Origin: Algoriphagus marinus
Lineage (GTDB): Bacteria; Bacteroidota; Bacteroidia; Cytophagales; Cyclobacteriaceae
Assembly (NCBI RefSeq): GCF_001936475.1
Contig: NZ_MSPQ01000005.1
Span: forward strand, 310,001 to 374,000
DNA: 64,000 nt
Direction: 5' to 3'
The notes below the pieces were generated by a model that was not told the origin of the DNA, made no database searches, and saw only the letters and a program-made list of their open reading frames with translations. Both the position numbers and the translations under genes were made by a program. This document shows positions 52,765-60,986 of the stretch, piece by piece (positions within the stretch are counted from its first letter, which is position 1; every line of letters begins with the position of its first letter).

Positions 52765-54303
52765 ATGGTAGCAAAAACTTTTGGAAGTGCAGTCTCCGGT
52801 GTAGATGCAAACATCATTACAATTGAAGTTAACGTTGGTCAAGGAACCAGTTTTTTCATGGTGGGACTCCCTGACTCGGCAGTTAAAGAATCTCAGCAGC
52901 GCGTAGAATCCGCACTCAAATATTTTGGATTTCGAATGCCTCGTCAAAAGGTAGTCATCAATTTGGCTCCTGCGGATGTCCGCAAGGAAGGTTCTTCATA
53001 TGACCTTCCTATTGCGATGGGAATTCTTCAGGCCTCCGAGCAAGTCGAATTCCCTTCTTTGGAAGAATATATCATCATGGGGGAGCTTTCTTTAGATGGA
53101 AAACTTAGACCTGTAAAAGGTGTCCTTCCGATTGCCATAGAAGCAAGAAAAAGGGGCTTCAAGGGATTTATCCTACCTCTTGAAAATGCCAAAGAAGCCT
53201 CCATCGTGAACAACCTTGATATTATCGGAGTAGAAACTATGCAGCAAGCCGCTGATTTTTTGATGGGGGATTTACAAATCGAGCCCTTAGTCACAGATAC
53301 TAGAGAGATATTTTATCATTCCTTGGATGACAATGAATTTGATTTTGCAGATGTGCAAGGGCAAGAAAATATCAAGCGGGCAATGGAAATCGCAGCAGCG
53401 GGTGGTCATAATGTCATCATGATCGGACCTCCTGGTGCCGGCAAGACCATGTTGGCTAAGCGACTTCCTTCGATCCTCCCTCCGCTCACTCTTGTGGAAG
53501 CTTTGGAAACTACCAAAATTCACTCTGTAGCAGGCAAACTCGGAAAAAATGGAAGTCTCTTGGCACAACGACCATTCCGAAGTCCGCATCATACAATTTC
53601 GGATGTAGCCTTAGTTGGAGGAGGCGGTAACCCACAACCTGGAGAGATCTCATTAGCGCACAATGGGGTTTTGTTTTTGGATGAATTACCAGAATTTAAG
53701 CGATCTGTCCTGGAAGTAATGCGACAACCACTTGAAGAGCGAAGAGTTACGATCTCGCGTGCAAAAGTTTCGGTAGATTACCCTGCCAATTTCATGCTGA
53801 TTGCGAGCATGAACCCTTGCCCATGTGGCTATTATAATCATCCCGAAAAAGAATGCGTCTGTGGTCCGGGGATCGTACAACGCTATTTAAATAAAGTTTC
53901 AGGTCCGCTTTTAGACAGAATCGACCTTCATGTAGAAGTAACTCCTGTAAAATTTGATGAGATGACCTCCACCCGAAAAACCGAGTCCAGTAAATCAATC
54001 AGAGAGCGAGTGATCCAAGGAAGAGAGCGGCAAAAAGAACGGTTTAAAGATAATCCGGAAGTTTTTTGCAATGCTATGATGCCCTCCCACCAAGTGAAGG
54101 AAGTCTGTCAAATCAATGAAGCTGGGAAATCACTTTTGAAAACTGCAATGGAAAGATTGGGCCTCTCAGCCAGAGCCTATGATCGAATATTGAAAGTAGC
54201 ACGAACTATCGCGGATATCTCAGGGTCCGAAAATATCAAAGTCGAGCACCTTGCGGAGGCAATTCAGTATCGAAGTTTAGATCGAGAAGGATGGGCTGGA
54301 TAG
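52765..54303 (+). CDS. YifB/ComM-family Mg-chelatase-like AAA ATPase
   Basis: A 512-residue protein of normal length. The N-terminal domain (KTFGSAVSGVDANIITIEVN, MVGLPDSAVKESQQRVESA) is a Lon-protease-like S5 fold. The Mg-chelatase AAA core has Walker A GPPGAGKTM, FRSPHHTISDVALVGGGG, Walker B VLFLDELPEF and MNPCPCGYY. The C-terminal domain carries SARAYDRILKVARTIADI. ComM is a branch-migration helicase used in natural transformation, which fits with comEC at 4526-6463. The ATG directly follows a terminator-like T run; the family N-terminus supports this start. Confidence 0.95.
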   Translation: MVAKTFGSAVSGVDANIITIEVNVGQGTSFFMVGLPDSAVKESQQRVESALKYFGFRMPRQKVVINLAPADVRKEGSSYDLPIAMGILQASEQVEFPSLEEYIIMGELSLDGKLRPVKGVLPIAIEARKRGFKGFILPLENAKEASIVNNLDIIGVETMQQAADFLMGDLQIEPLVTDTREIFYHSLDDNEFDFADVQGQENIKRAMEIAAAGGHNVIMIGPPGAGKTMLAKRLPSILPPLTLVEALETTKIHSVAGKLGKNGSLLAQRPFRSPHHTISDVALVGGGGNPQPGEISLAHNGVLFLDELPEFKRSVLEVMRQPLEERRVTISRAKVSVDYPANFMLIASMNPCPCGYYNHPEKECVCGPGIVQRYLNKVSGPLLDRIDLHVEVTPVKFDEMTSTRKTESSKSIRERVIQGRERQKERFKDNPEVFCNAMMPSHQVKEVCQINEAGKSLLKTAMERLGLSARAYDRILKVARTIADISGSENIKVEHLAEAIQYRSLDREGWAG

Positions 54304-54386
54304 TGTACAGATTTGAGATGGATGATTGAGATATATGATTTGAGATTTTAAAAAAAATCAAACCTTTCAATTATAAATTCACAGTT

Positions 54387-54533
54387 ATGAAAAGGATCAC
54401 CAAGCGCGATGTACTCTTCTTCTTTATAGGAATCGCTACCTTCCTTATTTTAGACTCCATTTACAATTGGGAAGAAACCTTAGAGGCTTTTAGAAAAGGC
54501 TATCAAGATGGCCAAAATGCAGCCAAGTTTTAA
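54387..54533 (+). CDS. 48-residue single-span membrane protein
   Basis: A short ORF, MKRITKRDVLFFFIGIATFL then a polar tail ending YQDGQNAAKF. One hydrophobic segment covers residues about 9-22, with positive residues before it, giving a likely N-in orientation. The C-terminal half is amphipathic and ends in a basic/aromatic tail. It lies between yifB and the MBL gene, ending 6 bases before the latter's stop codon. The family is unknown to me. The well-formed start, positive-inside span and clean stop support a real gene. Confidence 0.6.
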   Translation: MKRITKRDVLFFFIGIATFLILDSIYNWEETLEAFRKGYQDGQNAAKF

Positions 54534-54539
54534 GAGCTA

Positions 54540-55376
54540 CTAACCCAATTCAAAAACTTCTCCTTCCTTACAGAGGAATACGTCATAATTTGGACTCGTC
54601 GCAGTAACACATTCTTCAAAAATCTTACTGAGTCGCTCATCGGAATTTAAAGGATCGTGGTGAAAAATTGCGAGCTTTTTCACCTTAGCCAAAGCTCCAA
54701 AAGCGACTGCATCCTGCAAAGAACTATGACCCCAACCTATTTTAGTTTGGTACTCAGCGGCTGTATATTCTCCATCATGGAACAGTAAATCTGCATTTTC
54801 TGCAATTTCATAACCACTTGTCCACTCAGCTTCATTCGGAAAGTTAGCAGAACCAAGCGCGGGCTCATGATCTGGCATATAAGCAAATACAGAATCCCCA
54901 TCTGTCATCCGAAAACCCAATGTAGGCCCAGGATGACAGATATAAGCTGATTTAATTTTAATATCTCCTATTACAAATTCAGAGTTGTTAATTTCGTGAA
55001 TTATAGGATGTTTTGGCAATTCATTTAATCTGACTGGAAATAATGGAGGCGAGAAATAGCGACGTAAACGATGTAATAGAGGCTCCAGAGCCGTGCTTGG
55101 GCCCCAGAAATGAACTTGAATATTTGGATTATAAAGTGGTTGAAAAAAACCCAATCCCATCGTATGGTCAATATGAAGATGTGTCAATAAAACATGAAGC
55201 TCCTTGACTTTTGGAGAAAGAGATTTTCCAAGTCGCTGAATTCCAGATCCTCCATCTAGGATGATAAGTGTATCGCCCTTTGAAACTTCTACACAAGAAG
55301 TGTTTCCTCCATAAATTATATTTTCGGGTCCTGGTGAGGGTAATGACCCCCTGCAACCCCATACTTTGATTTTCAT
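54540..55376 (-). CDS. MBL-fold metallo-hydrolase
   Basis: A 278-residue metallo-beta-lactamase-fold protein. The opening MKIKVWGCRGSLPSPGPE and GGNTSCVEV are typical. The metal motif is H66-L-H68-I-D70-H71, followed by a His in CHPGPTL, an Asp in YMPDHEP and the late His pair IFHHDP. There is no signal peptide. Relatives are often cyclic-nucleotide or phosphodiester hydrolases fused or linked to regulatory domains; the substrate here is unknown. It overlaps the PAS gene by 4 bases. Confidence 0.92.
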   Translation of the reverse strand: MKIKVWGCRGSLPSPGPENIIYGGNTSCVEVSKGDTLIILDGGSGIQRLGKSLSPKVKELHVLLTHLHIDHTMGLGFFQPLYNPNIQVHFWGPSTALEPLLHRLRRYFSPPLFPVRLNELPKHPIIHEINNSEFVIGDIKIKSAYICHPGPTLGFRMTDGDSVFAYMPDHEPALGSANFPNEAEWTSGYEIAENADLLFHDGEYTAAEYQTKIGWGHSSLQDAVAFGALAKVKKLAIFHHDPLNSDERLSKIFEECVTATSPNYDVFLCKEGEVFELG

Positions 55377-55768
55377 GAGAAATTAGAGTTCCAAAACAAA
55401 GCCATTGCTCCAAGAAAACGTTTGGGTCTTCCTTCGATTGGTATCGCAGACACATTTATCAAATGCTTTTCGCCTTTTAAATTATCAATGTAAAACGATC
55501 CTTGTGCAGGTTTGTGATGAGTTAGAGTTTGTACCAAAGGGAGACTCTCGGGGGGTAAAGGGTTGCCTTCAATATCAGTAGGTTTGAAGATAGTTGACCA
55601 TTCTTCTACAGGCATACTTCCTGTTTCTCCAAACCTGATTCCTAGAATTTCTTCAGCGGGCTCATTGTAAAACAAAAGATTACCTTCTGGATCCACCAAA
55701 AAAACTGGCATTGACAACCCATCAATGAATTGTCTACCAAGAATTAGCTCAATAGGCTGAATTGCCAT
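55373..55768 (-). CDS. Stand-alone PAS-domain protein
   Basis: A 131-residue protein that is almost entirely one PAS domain. ILGRQFIDGLSMPVFLVDPEG opens with the PAS core strand, followed by NEPAEEILGIRFGETG, and it ends at IEGRPKRFLGAMALFWNSN. No output domain is attached. It is coupled to the MBL gene by an ATGA overlap (55373-55376), so the PAS protein may sense a ligand and act on the hydrolase. The 172-base gap to the next gene (55769-55940) is AT-rich and empty. Confidence 0.88.
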   Translation of the reverse strand: MAIQPIELILGRQFIDGLSMPVFLVDPEGNLLFYNEPAEEILGIRFGETGSMPVEEWSTIFKPTDIEGNPLPPESLPLVQTLTHHKPAQGSFYIDNLKGEKHLINVSAIPIEGRPKRFLGAMALFWNSNFS

Positions 55769-55940
55769 GGGTTTATTATTATGTACAACTTAAAAAGAAG
55801 TAGAAGGTAATAAATATTTTAGAAAAACAAATAATTTTAGGAAGGATACTTTAATCATCAGTTTATTATCAATTTCAAAAACTATTACGATTTACTGAAA
55901 ATCATGTAACCTCATTAGAGATTCCTCGTCCTGATGTAGT

Positions 55941-56342
55941 ATGAAACCTAATCATTTATTGATCTTTTTATTGATCTTTTGGAGCTGTAAATCTGAAGAA
56001 CCCCAAGTACTCACTAACATAGAGGGGGCCTATATTGGGCAATTTTATTTAGCTGTTCCAAATTCAGACTTTGTTAGCTCTGACATCACATTGACTCTCG
56101 AAAACGGAAGGTTTTCAGGTACCTCCAGCAGGTCTAAATATCCTGCAATCTGTAGAGGAACTTATGAAATAATCGGGGATGAGATCATATTCACTGATGA
56201 ATGTATCTGGACTGCAGAATTTAACTGGGGGCTTATCCTTTCAGGAAATTTTAAATTTAGTCTGAAGGACGGTAAGTTGTCAAAACTTACAAGAAAGGAG
56301 GGCGAAAACAGCTATGTTTATAATCTCTCAAAAACCAATTAA
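55941..56342 (+). CDS. Small lipoprotein of unknown function
   Basis: A 133-residue lipoprotein with an SC lipobox (IFWSC, C16). The mature domain is beta-rich (GAYIGQFYLAVPNSDF, ITLTLENGRFSGTSSRSKYP), resembling small lipocalin-like or META-type sandwich folds. I do not recognise a family. It contains two further cysteines (ICRGTYEI, DECIWT) that could form a disulfide. It lies 107 bases before the rhodanese gene. Confidence 0.65.
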   Translation: MKPNHLLIFLLIFWSCKSEEPQVLTNIEGAYIGQFYLAVPNSDFVSSDITLTLENGRFSGTSSRSKYPAICRGTYEIIGDEIIFTDECIWTAEFNWGLILSGNFKFSLKDGKLSKLTRKEGENSYVYNLSKTN

Positions 56343-56422
56343 GCTTACTAAAGGATGAAACCAACGGTTTCCCAAAAACCATCACGGTGAGAAAAATCAC
56401 TTTATGAAAGATTTAGAAAAGT

Positions 56423-56430
56423 TACTTTTG
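56423..56430 (+). promoter_or_regulatory. Candidate -7 element of the rhodanese gene
   Basis: TACTTTTG is a perfect TAnnTTTG 20 bases before the ATG. No clear -33 at standard spacing. Confidence 0.3.
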
Positions 56431-56449
56431 GTGAAATTTCCATTTTGCC

Positions 56450-56872
56450 ATGAAAGCGACCCTACTTATTCCAGTATTTGCAATTCTCTTATTTTCTTGT
56501 CAACCAGAAAAAACCAATTCTGAAAGCACCGCAGTTGGAGTCACTCAAAAACAAGGAGTCCAAAGCGTAGATGCTGTCAGCTTTAAAAACCTCTCAGAAA
56601 AGGAAAACACAATCATCCTTGATGTAAGAACTCCTCAAGAGGTAGCTGAAGGAAAAATCCCAAATGCAACTGTGATCAATATCTACGATCCAGAATTTGA
56701 GACTAAAGCAAAACAGCTAGACAAAGAGAAATCTATATTAATCTATTGCTCAGCGGGCGTTCGCAGTGCACAAGCAGCTGAATTTTTGACCGGACAGGGT
56801 TATACATCAGTTTACCACTTGGAAGGTGGTCTAGGAGATTGGTATCGAAATGGTTTTCCACTTGAAAAATAA
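56450..56872 (+). CDS. Rhodanese-domain lipoprotein
   Basis: A 140-residue lipoprotein. The signal ends in FSC (C17), then the single rhodanese domain DAVSFKNLSEKENTIILDVRT with the CH2A-like ILDVRTPQEVAEGKI. The active-site loop LIYCSAGVRSAQAAEFL holds the catalytic Cys, and the GQGYTSVYHLEGGLGDW end is typical. It probably transfers sulfane sulfur or binds a phosphate-like ligand in the periplasm. It is in its own unit and precedes the convergent gamma-synthase gene. Confidence 0.93.
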   Translation: MKATLLIPVFAILLFSCQPEKTNSESTAVGVTQKQGVQSVDAVSFKNLSEKENTIILDVRTPQEVAEGKIPNATVINIYDPEFETKAKQLDKEKSILIYCSAGVRSAQAAEFLTGQGYTSVYHLEGGLGDWYRNGFPLEK

Positions 56873-56893
56873 ATCAAAGTAAAACATCACAGA

Positions 56894-57991
56894 TCAGAAG
56901 GCTTGATCCAAGTCTTCCAATAAATCATCCAAATGCTCTAGACCAACTGAAACTCGAATAAGATTTTGGGGAGTAAGCGTATTCGGACCCTCCGATGCGG
57001 CCCTTCTTTCGATCAAGCTTTCCACTCCCCCGAGGCTAGTCGCGTTTGTGAAGTAATGAAGTCTTGAAATCAAATTGTTTGCAGCTTCAGCGCCACCTTT
57101 TACTTGGAAAGATAAAATCCCACCAAAACCAGTCATTTGAGTTGCTGCAATATCATGTCCGGAATGACTTTTAAGTCCTGGGTAATACACTTGCTCTACT
57201 CCAGAATGTTGGCTTAGATAGTCGGCTATAATCCCTGCATGTTCTGCATGACCTTTCATCCGATAAGGCAAGGTCTTGATACTTCTGCAAAGGTAATAAC
57301 AATCAAAAGGGGAAGGAACTGCACCTCCTACTCGTTGCACGATCCTTACTTTTTCCCAAAAATCATCGACAGATTTGGTGATTAATGCACCTCCCAGAAT
57401 ATCACTATGACCTCCAAAATATTTGGTACTTGAATGCATCACGATATCTGCACCCAAATCAATAGGATTTTGAAAGACTGGGGAAGCGAAAGTATTGTCA
57501 CATGCGAGCATGGCGCCGTTTTGTTTTGCAAGTTTTGCCACCGCTCTGATATCAGTAATTTTTAAAAGGGGATTTGAAGGCGACTCCACCCAAACTAATT
57601 TGGTATTTGCCTGAAACGCATTTTCTATATTTTTCAAATCCGTCATATCTACGAAAGTAGCCTCAAGCACTCCATTGAAAAGTTGAAGAATTGCATTTTT
57701 CAGCCCGTGGTACATGTCATCTGGAGCAATTATATGGGAACCTGGTTCCAAGGCTTGAAAAACAGCAGCACCAGCTGCATTCCCTGAAGAAAAGGCCGTG
57801 GCATCTTCTCCCTTTTCAAGTTTTGCTAACAGTTTTTCCAGCGCATTCCGATTTGGATTATTCGCTCTGGAATAAATCATCGAATCTGGCTGATGAATGA
57901 ATGTGGTGCTTAGCGTTATAGGCTGAATTGCAGGTTTTTCTGAATCCGTAATGATATTTGCTCCGTGAATTGCTAAAGTTTCAAGCCTCAT
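56894..57991 (-). CDS. Cystathionine gamma-synthase/lyase-type PLP enzyme
   Basis: A 365-residue fold-type I enzyme of the Cys/Met metabolism family. FSSGNAAGAAVFQAL corresponds to the SGMSA block, DDMYHGLKN to the Tyr-containing loop, VWVESPSNP and CDNTFASPVFQNP to the PLP-contacting Asp segment, and K190 in MHSSTKYFGGHSD is the Schiff-base lysine. It handles sulfur amino acid transsulfuration, either gamma-synthase (metB) or lyase (metC); the split cannot be decided here. It is a single-gene unit, divergent from the CotH gene across a 56-base gap. Confidence 0.93.
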   Translation of the reverse strand: MRLETLAIHGANIITDSEKPAIQPITLSTTFIHQPDSMIYSRANNPNRNALEKLLAKLEKGEDATAFSSGNAAGAAVFQALEPGSHIIAPDDMYHGLKNAILQLFNGVLEATFVDMTDLKNIENAFQANTKLVWVESPSNPLLKITDIRAVAKLAKQNGAMLACDNTFASPVFQNPIDLGADIVMHSSTKYFGGHSDILGGALITKSVDDFWEKVRIVQRVGGAVPSPFDCYYLCRSIKTLPYRMKGHAEHAGIIADYLSQHSGVEQVYYPGLKSHSGHDIAATQMTGFGGILSFQVKGGAEAANNLISRLHYFTNATSLGGVESLIERRAASEGPNTLTPQNLIRVSVGLEHLDDLLEDLDQAF

Positions 57992-58047
57992 GATATGTAT
58001 TTTTTGAATTCTGATTGGAAGGAAAAATACTATTAATATTTTGCAGT

Positions 58048-59661
58048 ATGAAACGAATTTCTTTTGCCAAAACCCAATTTGGTATTTTCCTATGGTTGAG
58101 TTTTAGCGTTTCTGCTTTTGCTCAGCTTACTAGTTCTAATCTTCCAATCGTAGTTATCAATACAGAAGTTCAAATTCCTGACGAACCAAAAGTCCTTGGC
58201 AAAATGGGAATCATCTGGAATGGTGATGGAGTCGAAAATAAGATCACTGATCCATATAATCATTACGATGGGTCAGTTGGGATAGAAATCAGAGGTCAGT
58301 CCTCCCAATCTTTCGACAAGAAGAGTTATGGAATTGAATTATGGGATGAAGATCAGGATGGGGTTGACTTTGGACTACTTGGGTTTCCGGAGGAAGAAGA
58401 CTTTGTTTTCCACGGCCCTTTCAGCGATAAGTCACTTATGAGAAATGCCTTGGCTTATTATTTGGCTTCTAAAAACATGGAATATGCCCCAAAAATCAAA
58501 TTTTTTGAACTCGTAATAAATGATGAATACTTGGGTGTTTATCTTCTCACCGAACGGATCAAGCGGGATAAAAACCGAGTAGATATCAAAAAACTAGACG
58601 CTGAGGATATCTCGGGAGATAAATTGACGGGTGGGTATATTCTGAAATTTGATAAAGGACTTCAAGAAGAGATTGCATGGGAATCTCCTATTCTTCCTTT
58701 TCCTGGAGCAGGAAAAACAAGAATCATGTTTGACACACCAGACTATGACGAGATCGTGCCTGAGCAATTCAACTATATCAAGGGTTATATTGATGAATTT
58801 GAGAGCGTTTTAAATGGCCCGGAATTCAAAGACCCGACTAATGGGTATGCAAAATACATTGATGCAGAAAGCTTTATTGACTTTTCTCTGATCAATGAGC
58901 TTTCCAGAAATGTAGATGGCTATCGCTTGAGTAGCTTTTTTTATAAGGATCGGGAAAGTGAAGGAGGCAAAATAAAAGCAGGTCCGGTTTGGGATTTCAA
59001 TTTAGCTTTTGGCAATGCGAATTATTGCAATGGCTCCAACATAGATGGCTGGGCCTGGGACTTCAATTCAGTATGCCCAGATGATTATTGGGTAATCCAC
59101 TTTTGGTGGACAAAACTCTTGGAAGACCCATCGTATATCTCAAAAATGAAAGACCGATGGATCGAACTGCGAAAAGACGTTTTTTCAGATGAAAAAATAA
59201 TGTTTGCAATTGACAGTATGCAATCAGAAATCGGTGGAGCTGGAGTCCGGAATTTTGAAAAATGGGATGTGCTGGGCGAATATGTTTGGCCAAATAATTT
59301 TGTTGGGCAAACGTACCAAAAAGAAATCACCTATTTGAAAACCTGGGTTCAGGATCGCTTGAATTGGATGGATTACCAATTTGATGTAGTACTGGCTTTA
59401 GAACCGGAGCAAGAAACAGGAATTAAGGTTTACCCTAACCCTAGCTCAGGAACACTTTTCATTCAATCAGAGGATGCGTGGAAAGGTGGAGAAAAGATGA
59501 AAATTTACTCCACGCTGGGACAAGAAATTCAGGAATTCACTTTTGCCGAAGGCCAGAAAAAAAACAGATTTGACATACTGGCAGGAAATGGCATCTACAT
59601 TTATCAAATTATTGAACCGAACGGGAAAGTGATCCTGAGAGGAAAATTGATCCTCAACTGA
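58048..59661 (+). CDS. Secreted CotH-family protein with type IX sorting domain
   Basis: A 537-residue exported protein. The signal peptide ends near SAFAQ (start ATG 58048; an ORF start at 58015 adds 11 unlikely residues). CotH-kinase signature blocks are GQSSQSFDKKSYGIEL, DKSLMRNALAYYLA, GVYLLTERIKRDKNRVDIKK and the metal site GPVWDFNLAFGN. The last 85 residues (GIKVYPNPSSGTLFI, then a beta-rich end) form a type A T9SS C-terminal domain. It should be secreted across the outer membrane and attached to the surface. CotH proteins are atypical protein or glycan kinases. Confidence 0.92.
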   Translation: MKRISFAKTQFGIFLWLSFSVSAFAQLTSSNLPIVVINTEVQIPDEPKVLGKMGIIWNGDGVENKITDPYNHYDGSVGIEIRGQSSQSFDKKSYGIELWDEDQDGVDFGLLGFPEEEDFVFHGPFSDKSLMRNALAYYLASKNMEYAPKIKFFELVINDEYLGVYLLTERIKRDKNRVDIKKLDAEDISGDKLTGGYILKFDKGLQEEIAWESPILPFPGAGKTRIMFDTPDYDEIVPEQFNYIKGYIDEFESVLNGPEFKDPTNGYAKYIDAESFIDFSLINELSRNVDGYRLSSFFYKDRESEGGKIKAGPVWDFNLAFGNANYCNGSNIDGWAWDFNSVCPDDYWVIHFWWTKLLEDPSYISKMKDRWIELRKDVFSDEKIMFAIDSMQSEIGGAGVRNFEKWDVLGEYVWPNNFVGQTYQKEITYLKTWVQDRLNWMDYQFDVVLALEPEQETGIKVYPNPSSGTLFIQSEDAWKGGEKMKIYSTLGQEIQEFTFAEGQKKNRFDILAGNGIYIYQIIEPNGKVILRGKLILN

Positions 59662-59665
59662 TCAG

Positions 59666-59693
59666 AAACCGGAAGATAATTCCGGTTTTTTTT
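59666..59693 (+). terminator. Rho-independent terminator of the CotH gene
   Basis: A stem AAACCGGAA (59666-59674) and TTCCGGTTT (59680-59688), a 5-base loop and an eight-T run. Confidence 0.9.
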
Positions 59694-59748
59694 GATGCTT
59701 TCCAACCTTTTGGTGTTTAGCCGACTCTTTCTTTTATAACCCCAACAA

Positions 59749-60279
59749 ATGAGTCTTATTCAAATCAATCAGGAATTAATTGAAAAGGTCATCGAAAACG
59801 ACCGAAAGGCACAATTCCAATTGTTTGAATTGACAAAACGATTGGTTTATTCTTTGGCATTTCGAATCCTGAATGATGAGGACGAAGCCCAGGATGTCCT
59901 TCAGGACACCTATGTCGAAGTTTTTCAGAATCTCAAAAAACTAGCTCATCATGAAGCTTTGATTGGTTGGATGAAAACGATCACAATTCGTAAGGCAATC
60001 AAAAAAAGTAAGAAAAAGATTCACTTTGAACCTTTGGAACAAGCAAATCTAGAAATCGGAGAGGAATTGAATGCCTGGTTTGATGCAGAGCTTCTGGATC
60101 AGGCGATTCGAAATCTTCCAGCTGGGGCACGAGCAGTCTTTATGCTGGTAACTGTGGAAGGATATCCCCATCAGGAGTGTGCAAAACTGCTCGGAATAAG
60201 TGAAAGCACGTCAAAGTCACAATTGAATTACGCCAAGGGATTATTGAAAAAGCGACTCAAAACTCTTCTGCAGGCATGA
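59749..60279 (+). CDS. ECF-type RNA polymerase sigma factor
   Basis: A 176-residue two-domain sigma factor. Region 2 has AFRILNDEDEAQDVLQDTYVEVF (about 36-58), and region 4 has LPAGARAVFMLVTVEGYPHQECAKLLGISESTSKSQLNYAKGLLKKRL. There is no extra C-terminal domain. It overlaps the next gene by 4 bases, which encodes a membrane protein of the kind that usually acts as anti-sigma factor. It should direct transcription of a small stress or envelope regulon. Confidence 0.95.
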   Translation: MSLIQINQELIEKVIENDRKAQFQLFELTKRLVYSLAFRILNDEDEAQDVLQDTYVEVFQNLKKLAHHEALIGWMKTITIRKAIKKSKKKIHFEPLEQANLEIGEELNAWFDAELLDQAIRNLPAGARAVFMLVTVEGYPHQECAKLLGISESTSKSQLNYAKGLLKKRLKTLLQA

Positions 60280-60962
60280 AAGATCAACTGAACGAACATA
60301 CACCAAGAACAGATAGCTGGGAAAAAATCCTAGGGAAGATGAGTTTTGAAAATCAACTCGAAGGTCACCTCCAAAATCTTCCTCAGTTTGAGCCAAATGC
60401 TGATAGCTGGGAAAAGATCATCGATAAACTTGAAGATAAAAAGCGAATCTCACTATGGCCTTTCCTTGGACTTGCGGCAGGGATTATTGGCATCTTATTG
60501 ATTTCAAAATTTGCCTGGAACGAAACAGAAACTATTGAGCTACAATTCTCTGATCAAAATTCTCTAACCGAAATATCAGTGATAGATCTGCCTGTTCAAA
60601 TGAAGTTTCAAGAAGAATCAAAATCTGGAATATCGAAGACGATTCCCTCAATATCCAAACCCAAAAAGATCACAGAAACACAGGAAAAAGAACTACCAGA
60701 GATTTCTGTCAAAGTTCCGGATTTTGAATTTATCGCTATTGATAAGCCAGTTATACTTCTCGCTGAAAAAGATTCCTTAGAAGAATTTGAAAACCAAGTT
60801 CAATTGAAAACCCTCCACGAAGTGACGATTTCTTGGGGGCTTAAACCAACCAATTTCCAGGTAAAAACAGCTTTTGGGAAATCTGATCCCGTCAAATTAG
60901 AAGAAAAACAAATCGGGAGATCTGGTCGCTTGGGTCGGATCCGTTTCGGACAAAACAATTAA
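60276..60962 (+). CDS. Putative anti-sigma factor, membrane-anchored
   Basis: A 228-residue protein. The N-terminal cytoplasmic part holds two copies of a short motif, TDSWEKILGKM (about 8-18) and ADSWEKIIDKL (about 38-48), with a QLEGHLQNLP linker. One membrane span is at about 61-80 (LWPFLGLAAGIIGILLISKF). The rest is a basic extracytoplasmic region with no recognised domain. The repeated motif may bind the sigma factor. It lacks a standard zinc-finger H-x3-C-x2-C of ZAS anti-sigma factors, so the role rests on gene order. Confidence 0.65.
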   Translation: MKDQLNEHTPRTDSWEKILGKMSFENQLEGHLQNLPQFEPNADSWEKIIDKLEDKKRISLWPFLGLAAGIIGILLISKFAWNETETIELQFSDQNSLTEISVIDLPVQMKFQEESKSGISKTIPSISKPKKITETQEKELPEISVKVPDFEFIAIDKPVILLAEKDSLEEFENQVQLKTLHEVTISWGLKPTNFQVKTAFGKSDPVKLEEKQIGRSGRLGRIRFGQNN

Positions 60963-60986
60963 ACCACATTTCTAAAACTCAAGAAA

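Noticed and set aside
56404..56515. Small ORF beginning ATGAAAGATTTAG before the rhodanese gene
   Set aside because: Overlaps the start of the lipoprotein gene in another frame and contains the candidate -7 element.
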